From: Ettlia oleoabundans
Taxonomy: Eukaryota; Chlorophyta; Chlorophyceae; Chlamydomonadales
Direction of reading: 5' to 3'
DNA length: 55,725 nucleotides
Assembly (NCBI GenBank): GCA_019693395.1
Contig: JAAMXP010000839.1
Location: 27,497-83,221, forward strand
The stretch's first letter is position 1. Each line of letters opens with the position of its first letter. The notes beneath the pieces were generated by a model that saw only the letters and a program-made list of their open reading frames with translations, was not told the origin of the DNA and searched no databases. Both the position numbers and the translations under genes were made by a program. Positions 1-11,345 of the stretch are shown here, in pieces.

Positions 1-393
1 CGGTCTGTGCCCCCGCCTGCGCTTCAGCACGGCCAACAGGGTGTTCAAAACTAGGGTGTTCCAAATTTTTGTGGCGTGCACACCCCAGTAGGGCTTCCAG
101 CGTGACCTCTGCCGGGGCAGTTTCGCAAGAGAACAACGTTTAGAGGCAAAAGAGCCAAACAGAGAACTGTCGCTGTCGCAAACCACATCTGGCCTGCGCG
201 CGAAAAGGCTGCTGCGGTGTCTACAAGGCCTCGTCTGCCCATCAAATCTTGCGTGTCCAGTGATACTCCGCGAAACGGATAGCTCAAATTAGCCGAAAAC
301 GTGCCGTCGAGGGTCTCGCGCCTGCCATTCCTCCAACTCTCCCACCCCGTCCGGTCCTCCCTAGCCTGCCTGACAACGGGTTACGCAGCAGCT
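1..393. other. 5' flank of the STT7-like gene
   Basis: No gene can be supported here. The stretch precedes the first in-frame ATG of the kinase gene and probably holds its promoter and 5' UTR. The kinase frame stays open upstream from about position 301 but has no ATG before 394. A minus-strand open frame at 51-287 has no recognisable domain or splice support. Confidence 0.4.
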
Positions 394-3300
394 ATGGAGG
401 GGCTTAGCGTCGGCTGCATGTCTACGCATCCAGCAGCCCGGCAGCAGCAGCCGGGGCACAGCAGCCGCCGCCCACCTCTGCCCATGCTGCCACCGCCGAG
501 GCGGCGGCAGCGAGCCGCAGCACCCAGCAGTGCGTTGCTGCCTGAGCACCTCGATGCAGCCGTGAGCGGCCTCCAACACTTTCTCACGCTCGCTTACGAG
601 CCTATAGTGCTGCCCTGTTCATCAATGAACTGTGGCGATGTGACATACCGCAGGCGAGTGCACGCGATGACCTGCAAGTGGGTGTGCACCATACCTTCCA
701 CGGCTGGCCCTGCGTTTATGTCTCCTTGCTTGCCCACATCGGAAAAAATATGTTAAGAATCGCATCTTCTACTATTCTTCCTGCAGTACGCTTGACCCGG
801 TGCTACGCATGGAGGAGCGGGGAATCAACCCACAGGGCCTGGCACTGCTGGCCGCCGCTGCGCTGTACCTCACTCGTCGCCCCGGCGTGCTGTCAGGGTT
901 TTTGGACACTTACATCCAGGCACCCATGCAGGCCAAGGCAGCAAAAGTTTACGAAAAGGTGTGGGTTGAAGCAGTGGCACACAAACAGCTGGCCGCCTGG
1001 CGAGTCTGAAACCGCTGGGCTAGGCGCCCGTTTGTGCCGCCACACATTTGCATCTGAGGCGTTGCAAATGCAACCCTAGTTGTTTGGATGGTTTTGTGCT
1101 GCTGCTGCGTCAAAACCCCAACCAAGGGGTCCCCGCTGCTTGCATGCCCGCCCCCCCGACACCCTACCCCCACCCTCTCTACCTGCTCGCCCTTCCCAAG
1201 CAGGAAGACTTCCAAATGGGCCGCAAGATCGCCACCGGCGGCTTTGGCACTGTGTACCGAGCTGAGCTTGAGGAGCATGGCGAGAGTCGTCCGGTGATTG
1301 TGAAGAAAGCCACGGAGTTTGGAGAGGCAGAGGTGAATGGGTGGGTGGGTGGGCAGGAAGGCAGAAGGGCGATGCCAGGGGACCAGAGGGTTGAGTACGA
1401 GCAGGCCAGGGGAACAGCGGGGAAGAGGTGGGCGTGGCAGCAGACCAGGGGCAGGGGTGGGCAGGGCAGGAGAGCTGAAGGGCCCGTGTGAGGAGGGATG
1501 AAGGGATGGCGCTGGTCTGCAGCTGCTGGGGTTGGCTTTTCCAGCAGCCAGTCAGATCCCTGCTGCCCTACTGTTTCAGTCACGAAGTTCTTTTTGGGGC
1601 CACCTCAGTGCCGATGCATTGTGGTCGCACAATCCCCGTGCAACCGTCCATCTTCGCCGAACCAAAGGATCTTGCGGCCGCGTAGCTAGACCCACACCCC
1701 TGCTGCTGCTGCTCCCGGCATGCACGGCCCTCCTTCTTGTCTTTTGTCTACAAGGTGCATCTGCCCTGCGGTCCGTCTGCTGCTTCCAGCCGCATACTAG
1801 CGACACAATTGACACACACACGCGTGTGGAGGTCATGGGTGCAGGTATGGATGAATGAACGCATGATGCGCGCGGCTCCCAAGGCAGCCGCCAGGTTCAT
1901 CACGGCGTTCAGCGACGGCAAGGGTGCTGTGGGGGACAGCACGTGGCTGGTGTGGGACTACGAGGGGGACTACACCCTGGCTGATCTCATGCAGGCAAGT
2001 GGTGTGTGTGCGTCTGTGTGTGTGCGTGTGTGCGTGCGTGTGCGTGCGTGTGTGCGTGCGTGTGTGTGTTGTGCGCGCGGGGAGGNGGTCATGTCATGGC
2101 GCCAGATGCCAGATGCCGGTTGGTGGTGCTGGACTCGTATGTGTGTTGCTGCTGCTTCTGGCTGACCTAATGCAGGCAAGATTGATGCCAGGTGGCTGGC
2201 TGGCTGTTATTGCTGGCTTGCTCCTACCTGCGCTCACTCAAAAGTAAACTAATCTCAAAGTAAAGTAACTTGCTCACATGCAACTTGCTCAACACAGGAC
2301 GAGTAGAGCTGCCATCAGCGGCTTGCGCCTCGATATGACTCAAACATGCATGCCCTCACCTGCTTTCTTGCAGAAGAAGGAGTTTCCGTACAACCTGGAG
2401 CAGTCTCTGTTTGGGCGGGAGCTCAACATTCCCAAGGGTCCCGAGCGCAAGGCCGCCATCATCCGTGTGGCGCTGCAGCAGCTGCTCAAATGCCTAGAGA
2501 AGTGCCACTCCGTGGGTGAGTGGTGGCTGGATGTGACCGCGCAGGAGGCCCGCGGCGGAAGCGTCAGCAAAGCAGCCGCATGTGGCTTCTGCCTGCTGTG
2601 CACGCCAGCTGAGGAAACACTCTCATGCATGCTCCCAACCGTCAGGAAGCGGTAGGCGTAACTTGCTTCTCTGCCCGCCGAGTCCACATGCGTCCACCTC
2701 AGTCTTGCTGAATGCAGGCATAGTCCATCGCGACGTGGAACCTACATCTGGCTTGCTAACTGACTCCTCATCCACCCGCCTCTACGCCCCTCGCCTGCAG
2801 GCATAGTCCACCGCGACGTCAAGCCTCAAAACTGCATACTCAGCGAGAAGGACTCGTGCATCAAGCTCATTGACTTTGGAGCCGCGGCAGACCTGCGCAT
2901 TGGTGAGTGGGTGGGTTTCTGGTGCCGGTGGTGGGCGTGGGCGGCCGGCTGGGTGGCCGGGCTGTTGGTCTTGTGCGTGGGGATGGTGACGCAAGGCATT
3001 GTCAGACATGAAAATAGGGCGAATGAAGCTAGCGAACCGCTGTCTGACGTTGTCTTTGTGTTTGAAGCTCCTTGTACTGGAGACGCTTGTGTGAACGCCC
3101 TTGTCATATGCTGCTTTCCAGCTGGTGCACATCAGCCCAGCTCCACTTGGCTTCATATTTCATCTCTATCGAGGCATCCTGCTCTCGCGCGGGCCCCCAC
3201 CCCACCATCCCACCCCTGCTACCTGCAATCTTCACAGTTAAACCCTGGCCCTTACCCACACATGCTTCATGCAGGCATCAACTACGTGCCCAACCAGTAC

Positions 3301-5589
3301 CTGCTGGACCCGCGGTACGCCCCGCCCCAGCAGTACATCATGAGCAAGCAGACGCCCAGGTGAAGCCAGTGTGCATGCGTCGTCTCCGTTTAAGTTTGTA
3401 AGCTGCACGCATGCGGCCTTCTTGTATCGGATTCCTCCCGTTCTGACTGTCTGCCGTCGGCTTAGGCAGCGGCACTGAAATGTCTGCAGCTTCTTGTTGG
3501 CCTGTTTGTTGGCCTGTTTGTGGAGTAAGTGCTTTTTCTGCCTGTGCAGTTCACATCCCTGCCACCTTCCTGCTCGCTTGAGTGCAGGGCGCCGCCAGCA
3601 CCAGTCGCGGCGCTGCTGTCTCCGGTGCTGTGGCAGCTCAATGCTCCCGACCGGTTTGACATGTACTCAGTGGGGGTGGTGCTGCTGCAAATGGCTTTCC
3701 CGCTGCTGCGTGGCGACAACACGCTCATCACCTTCAACAAGTGAGTGGGGAGTTGGGGAGGAAAACTGTTAAGTAGTGTTTTGCGGTGGTTGTGGGGCCA
3801 TGGCTGGATGGAACAAACAAGAGGCATCCAGTTTGATCAAACGCGCAAGTAGCTGGATGCGTGCCCAACACCATAACTGCCCTTTTCCTCCCTTTTGTGC
3901 CCTGCATGTAATGTTTCCAAGTGACACCATCAACACCGCCTACTATCTCAAAATTTCCACTCCTTTCCCATCTCCTGATGCAGGCTGCTGGCAGAACAGT
4001 ACGGTTGGAACTTGAATGCTTGGCGCAGGGCGCTGGAGCGGCGGGGGGACAAAGCCTACGCCGAGGGATTTGCAGTGCTGGATGCAGACGGCGGCGCAGG
4101 CTGGGAGCTGCTCTGCAACCTCATCCAGTGAGCAATCCTCCTGCTGTGCTGCGCTGCACGACTGCTTGCCTGCCTGTGTGGCTGTTGGCTAACGGGCTGT
4201 TGTGCTGCTGTGCGTTCGTTCGCTTGCCCATGCATTCACTGGGCTTCTGCCCCCCGCCATTGGACTACAAAGCGCTGTTGGCATCTGTCCTAATCACGAT
4301 TCCTGCCCCTGCCACCTCTGCGTGTCATCTTTGCAGTAGAGCTGTTCCCACCTGTGATATGGTGCCCTGTGTGCAGTACATTGCCCACGCTACCCTGCCC
4401 TCATTGCGGTATGCTGCCCTGTTGCGTTAAATTTCCACAAGCTGTACTGCTCCCGCTGCCTGCAGGTACGACCCCGCCAAGCGCCTGTCTGCCACTGCGG
4501 CGCTGGCACACCCCTGGTTTGGAGTGACCACACCGATGGTGGCCCTCAGCTCGACAGTGGCTTCCCTGGGCACAGTGGCACGCAAGGTGAGCCACACGTG
4601 TAGCTGCTGCCCCAGTGTGCCCAGTACTTGCTGGTGGCTGCAGTGTGTCCAGTGCTGGCTGGTCGTGCGGCATGGGCGTCGACAGGGAGCAGTCGCACCC
4701 AAACTCGCACCATCAAGCATGCTGACATCTTTGTTCTCGGTTGTGTGTTTTCTCCGGTTGAGTAGGTTACCGAGGTGCGAGATCCTTGTGGTTGTTTTTG
4801 AGCTAAATTGACAGTGATGACCATAATAAACTAAACTGACAGTAAGACAAATTTGTTGTTCGCCATAATGGAGCAGGTCACCGAGTCAGTTGATGATGGT
4901 TGGTTGGAGCGGCAGGTGTCCCGCAATGGTACGCGTGAGGCTGGTGGCTTCACGGAGGCTTACCTTGCGGAGGAGGGGATCACAGGCGCCCGCAATAAGC
5001 AGGAGGTGAGCTGATGCCATGACAGTAATGGTACAAGGGGTCGGGGCCAATGAAAACTTCGGCAAAGAACAAACCTCTAGGGCCGTAAGCGTGACCTTGA
5101 GCTGGGCAGAATAGCGCCAGGGAGGCAGTAGCGCATGGAAGGGTGAGGCGGGGGGGAACATGGGTGGGTGGCGGGGGGGCGTGCGCGCGCGCGTTCTGGC
5201 GTTGAAGGGGCGTGCAATTCGAACAGGCTGGAGGTTGAGGTGCTGTGGTGTAAGGGGGGCGGGGCTGTTGCTTGTAAAATGTTGAAGAATTTGGTTCGTG
5301 GACCAACTTACTGTGCTTTGCAGTTGTGCGCTCAGTCACGTTTCTTCAATGTTGTTGTGTATGTGGTCCTTCGTCTGGGGCGCAGGATGAGCTCCCTGAG
5401 AACCTTGCCAACGCCAGCGCCACCATCGCCTGGTGGCAGTCGCGGCAGGTGGAGATGGAGGCGCGGCTGCGGGAGCGCCGTGCAGCGCTGAGCCGTGTGG
5501 TGGAGACTGTGGGCGAGATTCAGGAGAGCAGCAAGAAGGTTGTGGGCAGGAACCTGTTTGACGTGGTTGGCGGCAAGGTCAATAAGTGA
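394..5589 (+). CDS. STT7: STT7/STN7-type thylakoid state-transition Ser/Thr kinase
   Basis: Twelve exons give a 596-residue protein: 394-653, 787-958, 1204-1332, 1845-1994, 2374-2515, 2801-2902, 3275-3359, 3588-3740, 3984-4127, 4466-4586, 4877-5005, 5386-5589; all phases agree. Seen: an Arg/Ser/Pro-rich N-terminus like a chloroplast transit peptide; [10 protein letters not shown] with Cys75 and Cys80; a hydrophobic segment at about 100-126; a Gly-rich loop (ATGGFGTVY); VIVKKA lysine near 178; HRDVKPQN at 288-295; DFG at 309-311; and the family signature [19 protein letters not shown]. The Cys pair, the YRSTL junction and the C-terminal region match STT7/STN7, which phosphorylates LHCII antenna proteins when plastoquinone is reduced. 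STN8 is the close alternative, but I recall the paired Cys as typical of STT7/STN7. Introns 1 and 4 have GC donors; the conserved YRSTL sequence across intron 1 supports that splice. Intron 4 holds a GT-rich microsatellite and one N. Confidence 0.93.
654..786 (+). other. GC-AG intron 1 of the STT7-like gene
   Basis: The donor reads CAG|GCGAGT rather than GT. Joining codon parts AG and T across it restores YRSTL, a sequence conserved in STN7/STT7 next to the lumenal Cys pair. No GT donor nearby gives this. Confidence 0.85.
1995..2373 (+). repeat. GC-AG intron 4 with a GT-rich microsatellite
   Basis: The donor is CAG|GCAAGT and the acceptor is TTGCAG. From about 2000 to 2070 the intron is an imperfect run of TG/CG dinucleotides. 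One undetermined base sits at 2086, so local sequence quality or length polymorphism is a concern. Confidence 0.75.
2713..2743 (+). repeat. Decoy copy of the exon 6 start inside intron 5 of STT7
   Basis: The 31 bases from the TGCAG acceptor through the HRDV codons recur at 2796-2826, where the real exon 6 begins at 2801, with four mismatches. The copy would encode G-I-V-H-R-D-V-E-P, replacing the catalytic-loop Lys with Glu, and its frame reaches a stop within the second copy. The downstream copy is the true exon because it continues into QNCILSEK and the DFG region. Confidence 0.75.
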
Positions 5590-6970
5590 AGCTAATAATG
5601 GCTGAAGCTATCGAGCCAAGCCAGCGCAAGTCCATCAAGCAGTTGTTTCGATCGGGCGGCACCAGCAGGTGCTCGCCCCAGTTGCCGCCAGGTGTGGGCC
5701 CCAGCTGACGGCACCCAGTTTGCCCTTTTCCGCAATTTTCGCGTCATCATCTTGTCGCCTACCCTGCATCGCCCCCTGTGTGTTGCCCAAGACGCAGTCC
5801 GTGCTTTCTGTGCTGCCGCCATGCCCCTGTGTGGCAGCTCTGGCATGCTGCTAGCCATGTGCGGCTGGCAGGGTGCACCCAGTTTTTTGGTACCATGACT
5901 TGTGTTGTTCTTACACCGCCTCTGCATGCGGTACCCTCCCGGAATTCAATTACTCCATCCGGGACCTCCACCCTGGCATTTTGTTTCTTTTCCTCGTTTC
6001 ATAATACTGACGAGCCGCCGCCCCGCTGCACCGTTCGCGGCTGGCACTGCTGAGTTGGATAGCTGCAAAGTCTTGGCGCTGCCTTTGAACGCAGTGCTGC
6101 ACCGTGCAAAGATTGCATCTCTTGCACCGCCCACCGCCTCACCCACGTCCAACCATTCCCTTTACTTGTTTCATCCATGCATCCAATGGACATCAAGCCG
6201 CCCGGCGCACTGCTGTTGTTTTGTTATGTCTCCGTTTGTTTGATTGGCACTCCCATGGCAGATTGCACCACCCCTGCCAGCTGTGCAGATTGATCCCCTG
6301 TGCACAGTGCTTCTTGGCAGATTGATCCTCCTTATTTGTGCCTTTCATGGTGGCTGGTTCGCTTCCCACTTTGCTGCCTTCAATACATGTGTGTGTGTGT
6401 GTGCGTGTGCAAGTCGACGACTGTCTGGCCGTTTTACCCTCGGACATCCAAATAGATGATTCCTTTGCAACCTTTCAGCAGGAACGAACTGTATCAAGCG
6501 TTTAACAACCAAAGTGTGAACAGGATCAATACAGGCTTAACAAGCAACGCAGTGCAGCACAAACAGTTTGAATGAACTGCCAGCGGCAATCGTGGGGTTT
6601 GAGCTGCCGCAATGCCCTCAATGGTTGAGTCCTTAAACGCACATCTGTGCTGCCCAGCACGGTCGACAGACCGCTTGATTGATGTGTCCAACATATATCC
6701 CCAAATGGATCAATCTATCCATAGCAGGCTCCTAAACTTGGTGAAGACTCCCATACCAGCCCCCTCGTAGGTTGTTGGTGCCTGGCAGGTACCTGACCTC
6801 AATCTTCACTCGTCATCTCCGGCACCCAGCAAATTTCTGGCACCCTGCAGGCAGGCAGCTCAACAGCCCAGCTTATGGATGCTGCAATGAAACACAACAA
6901 CAAGGGCAGATGCTAGTCTTTGATGTGAACTGTGCCATCCCAGGCTGCGAGGAAAGAACTCCAGAGAGCC
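5590..6970. other. Intergenic region between convergent genes
   Basis: The 3' regions of the STT7-like gene and the minus-strand gene ending at 6971 meet here. No open frame has support from domain, codon pattern and splice sites together. The region includes a short TG/CG dinucleotide run at about 6388-6410. It probably consists of two 3' UTRs plus spacer. Confidence 0.4.
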
Positions 6971-8218
6971 CTACCGCACCTGCAGTGCACCCTTGGCCTT
7001 CTCGGTGACAGCAGCAGCCGTGGCACTCACCGTCTCCTTGGCTCGCTCCATGACTCCCTGCGGGCTTGGCAATGGGGAACTTAATAGTGTCGATAGCAGC
7101 CTTTGGGGCCAGTCCTGGCTGGACTCCTTGTTGGGGAGAGATCACGTTCAGTCCAGCATATGCATGTTGTACAGTCTTGCCAGCTCATTGATTGACTCGC
7201 ACGCGATGTCAGGCACATGCTGTGCTAGGTACTACCTTTTGCCAGGTGGCAGTGCCACGAATGAACTCATGACGCTGTCATACTTCCGCCGACCAATCCA
7301 GCAGCCTGACAGCACCGCCGCACCACACAATGAAGCCCTCCCACCTTTTCTTCTACCCCCCCTCCCACCTCACCTTGTGCTCCGGCAGGCCAGGCTCGGC
7401 ATAGCCCTCCACCTCGCCGTATGCCAACTCAGCGGCCGACCTGGTTGTCTTGAACTGTCCCTGGGCTGTGGAACCAGATGTCCCCGTCGGGGCCGACACC
7501 GACGAGGCACGTGCAGCGCCACCCTTAGTGCCCGAAAGTCCCTTCTGCAGAGCAGTGAAGCGGCCGCCTTTTACGGCCGTCGTTTACAGCATGCCGACAA
7601 CCCGACTTTGGTGTCACCTCCTGCAATGGCAGTGATTCTGCACCAGATCCACACAACATGGCACATCAGCATCCTCTACTCATCCCTGCCCATCCGCCAT
7701 GTTTGATTCCAGGCTTGACACAGTGACTCACCCCAGGTGTGGGCCCCAGGTTCACCTGTTCAATCTCATGCAGCCGCTGCTGCTCCTCCTCCCAGTCCTC
7801 CGGACGCAACCCCTCCCTGCCCCTGTGCCAGTGCTCCTCCAGATGCCTGCCTGCAGCACCCTGCAATGGCAGGCAGCAGGCCTTGGAACACAACTCTGTA
7901 GTCAGACTCCAAAGAAAGTCCAGCACCGGGAAGTAAATTTTGACCTTGGCACCAAGGGAATCTGGTTATAGCTGCGCACGCCGTTATATGCACAACTGCT
8001 GCCCAGAGCGCCCGCGCGCTCTCCCCCCACCCCCACACATAAAACCAACCCCAAAGCCCCTCCCTCCTCCCCGCTACCTTGTGCTCTGCCAGGCCGGGGT
8101 CGGCATACCCCTCTGGATCCATCATGGCCACGTCGCCAGTGTCGCCGGTGCTCCTGATACCAGTCTGCATATATGGTGATGGGACAGCGGCTATGTATCG
8201 ACCGTACAGCGACCTCAT
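6971..8218 (-). CDS. Hypothetical protein with duplicated EGYAxPGLxEHK motif and LEA-like tail
   Basis: Four minus-strand exons, all split between codons (phase 0), give 167 residues: 8218-8078, 7860-7756, 7544-7374, 7057-6971. Exons 1 and 3 both end in the same motif at a splice donor (EGYADPGLAEHK and EGYAEPGLPEHK), which points to an internal duplication and supports both exons. Exon 2 is rich in charged residues (HLEEHWHRGRE, DWEEEQQRLHEIEQ). The last exon carries an amphipathic Ala/Lys/Glu stretch (MERAKETVSATAAAVTEK) resembling group 3 LEA proteins. I do not recognise a family. A stress-linked or lipid-droplet-associated role would be speculation. The first Met and the use of a second acceptor near the start (ATGCAG before TGIRST) are uncertain. 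The neighbour at 8727 is divergent. Confidence 0.5.
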
Positions 8219-8726
8219 ACCCACGGTGTGGCGACTAGATAGCGACCCGCCCAAGACCACCGCCGCTGCCCTGCAGCCTGCCAGGGAAGGTTGATGGTGC
8301 GACCCGTGCCAGGGCCTTCAGCGGAGTGAAGGGGTACAACCCTGATCTTGGGGCATAACGTCATTGTCCAAGGTTAACAAGGTAGGGTTCAATACCTCTG
8401 CCCTGCTGTGACTCAGCGGGCAACAAATGAGGGGATGCCTCGCCTTAAACCCAGCTGCAGCACGTTGGCTCGCTCACCTGCGTGTCAGCCATGGAAGGGA
8501 ACGAGTCTAATGGCGTTCAGAATGCACCAGTTGGGGCGAACTGTTCGGAGCACTACGCGCAGTACAACTGTCCTCATGGCAACCAGGTACGGGACGAACA
8601 AGAACCCAGACGTCCATTACCTACTGCCATCACTTTAAAGGGTGCAGAGCGGGCCTAATCAGCAGTCCAGGGTTGTGTGGTGGTTCCACCGAAGATCTCC
8701 CTAGCTTCTCGCTCCCTTCCCTGACT
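8219..8726. promoter_or_regulatory. Divergent intergenic region
   Basis: About 510 bases lie between the starts of the minus-strand hypothetical gene and the plus-strand hydrolase. It must hold the 5' flank of both. It contains a match to the Pol III B box consensus at 8386-8396. No TATA box is convincing. Confidence 0.35.
8386..8396 (+). other. Pol III B-box-like motif
   Basis: GGTTCAATACC fits the GGTTCRANNCC consensus of tRNA genes. A short 5' partner at about 8350 pairs imperfectly with 8398-8404, but only about 55 bases are spanned, so a full tRNA cannot be folded. Confidence 0.25.
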
Positions 8727-10664
8727 ATGAACCGCCGCACCTTGCTTCTGGCAGCAGCAGCGGGCCTGGCAGCGGTGCTGCTGGGTTCTGCTGTGCTGCC
8801 TGCAATGGGCGGTGTGCTGGGCGCCTGGCGCCTAGGCAGCATCGCCTACCGCATGCTGAATATGATGGGCAGCGGCCGCTTCGTGGCGGTCCAAGATGCC
8901 AAGGACGTGTACAGGTGTGGTATATGAGGCACTATCAGGCCTCCAAAGGTGGTAAGGGGCGCAAGTGTTACGGGTTCAATTCCTGTCGGTATATTTTCAT
9001 CCAACAGCGCCAGCGTGCCCCTCCCTTCCATTTCAGACTTGACCTCTGGTGGCGGCCGCTCCCGGTGTTGCTTATACCAAACACTGCCATGTTGGTCAAA
9101 GAGGGGAGCAGCTGGGTGCTGGTTGATGCCGGCTCACCCGACAACTGGAGCCATGCGTATGCCAGTCGGCTGGTGCAGGCGGTGCAGCAGGCCACTAAAG
9201 GCGGCAGGCTGAAAGCCATCCTGTGTAAGCTGTAGGCTGCTGCTGTGAATTTGTGACTTTTTGCTGCTGTGGCCTTGGGGCAGCAATGAGTTGGCCTTTC
9301 TCTGATGAGGACAGCCTTGCACCTGGTCACTCCTTGTGCATACACCCCTCATACACACCCTGAAACTTGTTTTCTGATCCCTCCTGTGGTGTGCGACTGC
9401 AGTAACCCACGGCCACTTTGACCACACCGGTGCACTGCCGCAGCTTCTCAAGCTGTTTGAAGACATCCCTGTAATAACGCACAGCGCGGAGGCCCCTTTT
9501 CTTCTGGGCAATGAGCAGTATCTGCCCAGCAGCTCCCTCTATCAGCGTGGGCTGATGCTCTTGGGCATCGTACCCCGCAGCCCACCCAAGGTGAGGCACA
9601 CGTGTGCCGTTGTCGGCCATCTGCCTGCCTGTGCGGCAGCCTGAAGCAAGCATGGGGATGCATGCCAAATGAAATCTAGGGTAATGTAGAGTAAGCCTTG
9701 GCACTAACTACTTGCCTTCCCTTATCTATTCTGTTCCAGCTGCCAGAGTCGCGGCTAACCGTACTTCGCGGCTTTGAGGGAGGCAGCCTACGGCAGTATG
9801 GCATTAACAGCTTGAGGCAAGTGGTCGTTCCGAGGGCATGCTGCGGGGATGGGTCAGATGTAAATGATTTGAATGGCCTGCAACATGCAACTGTCGGGAA
9901 AACGTGCATCTTGCCACACCTGAACTGCAGTTAGCAGCTGCCTTGTAAAATCTACTGCCCGCCTCTTTTTCAATTGCAGTTGGGTACCCACACCCGGCCA
10001 CACGCCGGGGCACGTGTCCTTCCTGCACCACCCCAGCGGCACGCTGTTGGCGGGCGATGCTTTCTTCAACGTGCTGCCATCATTTGGTTGGGCCAGTGGT
10101 GTTGAGGCTCTGCTGACCCGCCCGCTGCTTTGGGCAGCCAAATCTGCAGCCCACACGGTGCTTGCCCCTGCCAGAAGCGTTGTGAGCGCATTGTGGGGTA
10201 GCACCAACCTCTTTGCAGCGGACACGAAGCTCGGCAATCTGAGCCTTGACAGACTGGCCAGCAGCTACACACAGGTGAGCGAGCATGGCTCCATTCAAAA
10301 CTGGCCTGTGTTGTCAGCTATAGCGCGTGCTATCTTTGGCCAGTAGGTCGCCCTATTGCGTTATGATCGTCAACAGTTGCACATTCTGTTTGTTGATGCA
10401 TTGCAGGTGGTGAGGACTGGAGGCGTAGGCCAGGTGTTGAATTGGCTGCTTCGCTTGCGTGCATGCATCCGGCACTCTTGCTCACGCTTATGATGTGCAT
10501 TGCATAACTTCCAGGCTTCCAGTCCCAGCCATTACATCCTTAGGCTGCCTGCCTCCCCACTCTGCCTTCGTGTGTAGGAGCTTGGTGCCTTCAAGATCAT
10601 GAGGCTGCTGCCGGGCGTGGCTGTGCGCATCACTCCCGCCATCATCTGCCAGGGCCCCCAGTGA
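8727..10664 (+). CDS. Metallo-beta-lactamase-fold hydrolase
   Basis: Six exons give 340 residues: 8727-8914, 9037-9224, 9403-9590, 9740-9816, 9980-10274, 10578-10664. An N-terminal hydrophobic stretch (MNRRTLLLAAAAG) suggests a signal peptide or anchor. The metal-binding motif THGHFDH lies at about 127-133, followed by GHTPGH at 220-225 and LLAGDAFF near 240. These are the HxHxDH, His and Asp ligands of the family, which usually binds two metal ions and hydrolyses thioesters, lactones or phosphoesters. The substrate cannot be told. Intron 4 has a GC donor (GAG|GCAAGT). A 27-base in-frame candidate cassette exon lies at 10407-10433. Length and motif order are normal for the superfamily. Confidence 0.88.
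8973..8983 (+). other. tRNA T-arm-like element in an intron
   Basis: GGTTCAATTCC matches the Pol III B box, and the flanks form a 5-base-pair stem (ACGGG/CCTGT) around a canonical seven-base T loop. No anticodon arm and no matching acceptor stem could be found upstream, so it looks like a tRNA-derived remnant in intron 1 of the hydrolase gene. Confidence 0.3.
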
Positions 10665-11345
10665 GCACTGCTGCAGGAATCCTCACTTTTTGCAATGGGT
10701 AATGGTTTTGATACATGGACATGTTGTCTCGCTGGAAACGCGTGGGCTGCTGTTGCGCTGCTGCCACTTACCAAAGATGCGCGTCAAGTTCCACCTCACC
10801 CCGCCCACATTCCATGCAGCTGCAACATGGAGCAGGCGCAGTCCAGCGTGTGCACCTTGTCCAAGCTCAGATTCAAGCGTGCCTTGCCCATGCACGATGC
10901 AAGCAGTAAGGGGCTTCCGGCAGATGCTGTGGCTGCTTTTGCCGCCAGCCTGCCTGTCTGCTCTGCTGCTACCTACTAAAGTGCCCCACACTGGCACAGA
11001 CGTGCCCTGAAGGTTCAGACCCCAGTGAATCCGATAGCGTCGCATTTTTTTACCTTGAAAGGGGTTGCGCTGCAGTGTAACCCGGCAGCTTAAGACGGCG
11101 GCCAGCAGCTCAAGATGGCCGCCCGCAGGCGGCGCCGGCGGTGGCGCCAGCATGGCACGGAGATGGAGGTGCATGCTTCGGAGGAGGGATGTGTGAGCAT
11201 TTCGGCAAATTTATCAGTGCAACAGTTGCCCGCACGCCAGGCTACCCTCCAAGCGAAACAGGCGCTGCGCACATCGCTTCACGTACCTGGCCATGCGGCT
11301 CACAAGCCACTTTATTTCATGAACTGCTAAAGCTCGTACCGAGGA
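10665..11345. other. Intergenic region
   Basis: Spacer between two plus-strand genes. A TGTAA at 11076-11080 could be the poly(A) signal of the hydrolase. The later part is the 5' flank of the PQQ-type gene. Open frames here have no support. Confidence 0.4.

Noticed and set aside
6993..7706. Plus-strand open frame of 237 codons
   Set aside because: It lies opposite three exons of the minus-strand gene at 6971-8218, shows no domain, and its codon pattern is weaker than the antisense exons with the repeated motif.
8350..8404. Possible tRNA gene
   Set aside because: A partial acceptor stem and a T-loop-like motif exist, but only about 55 bases are spanned and no anticodon arm can be drawn.
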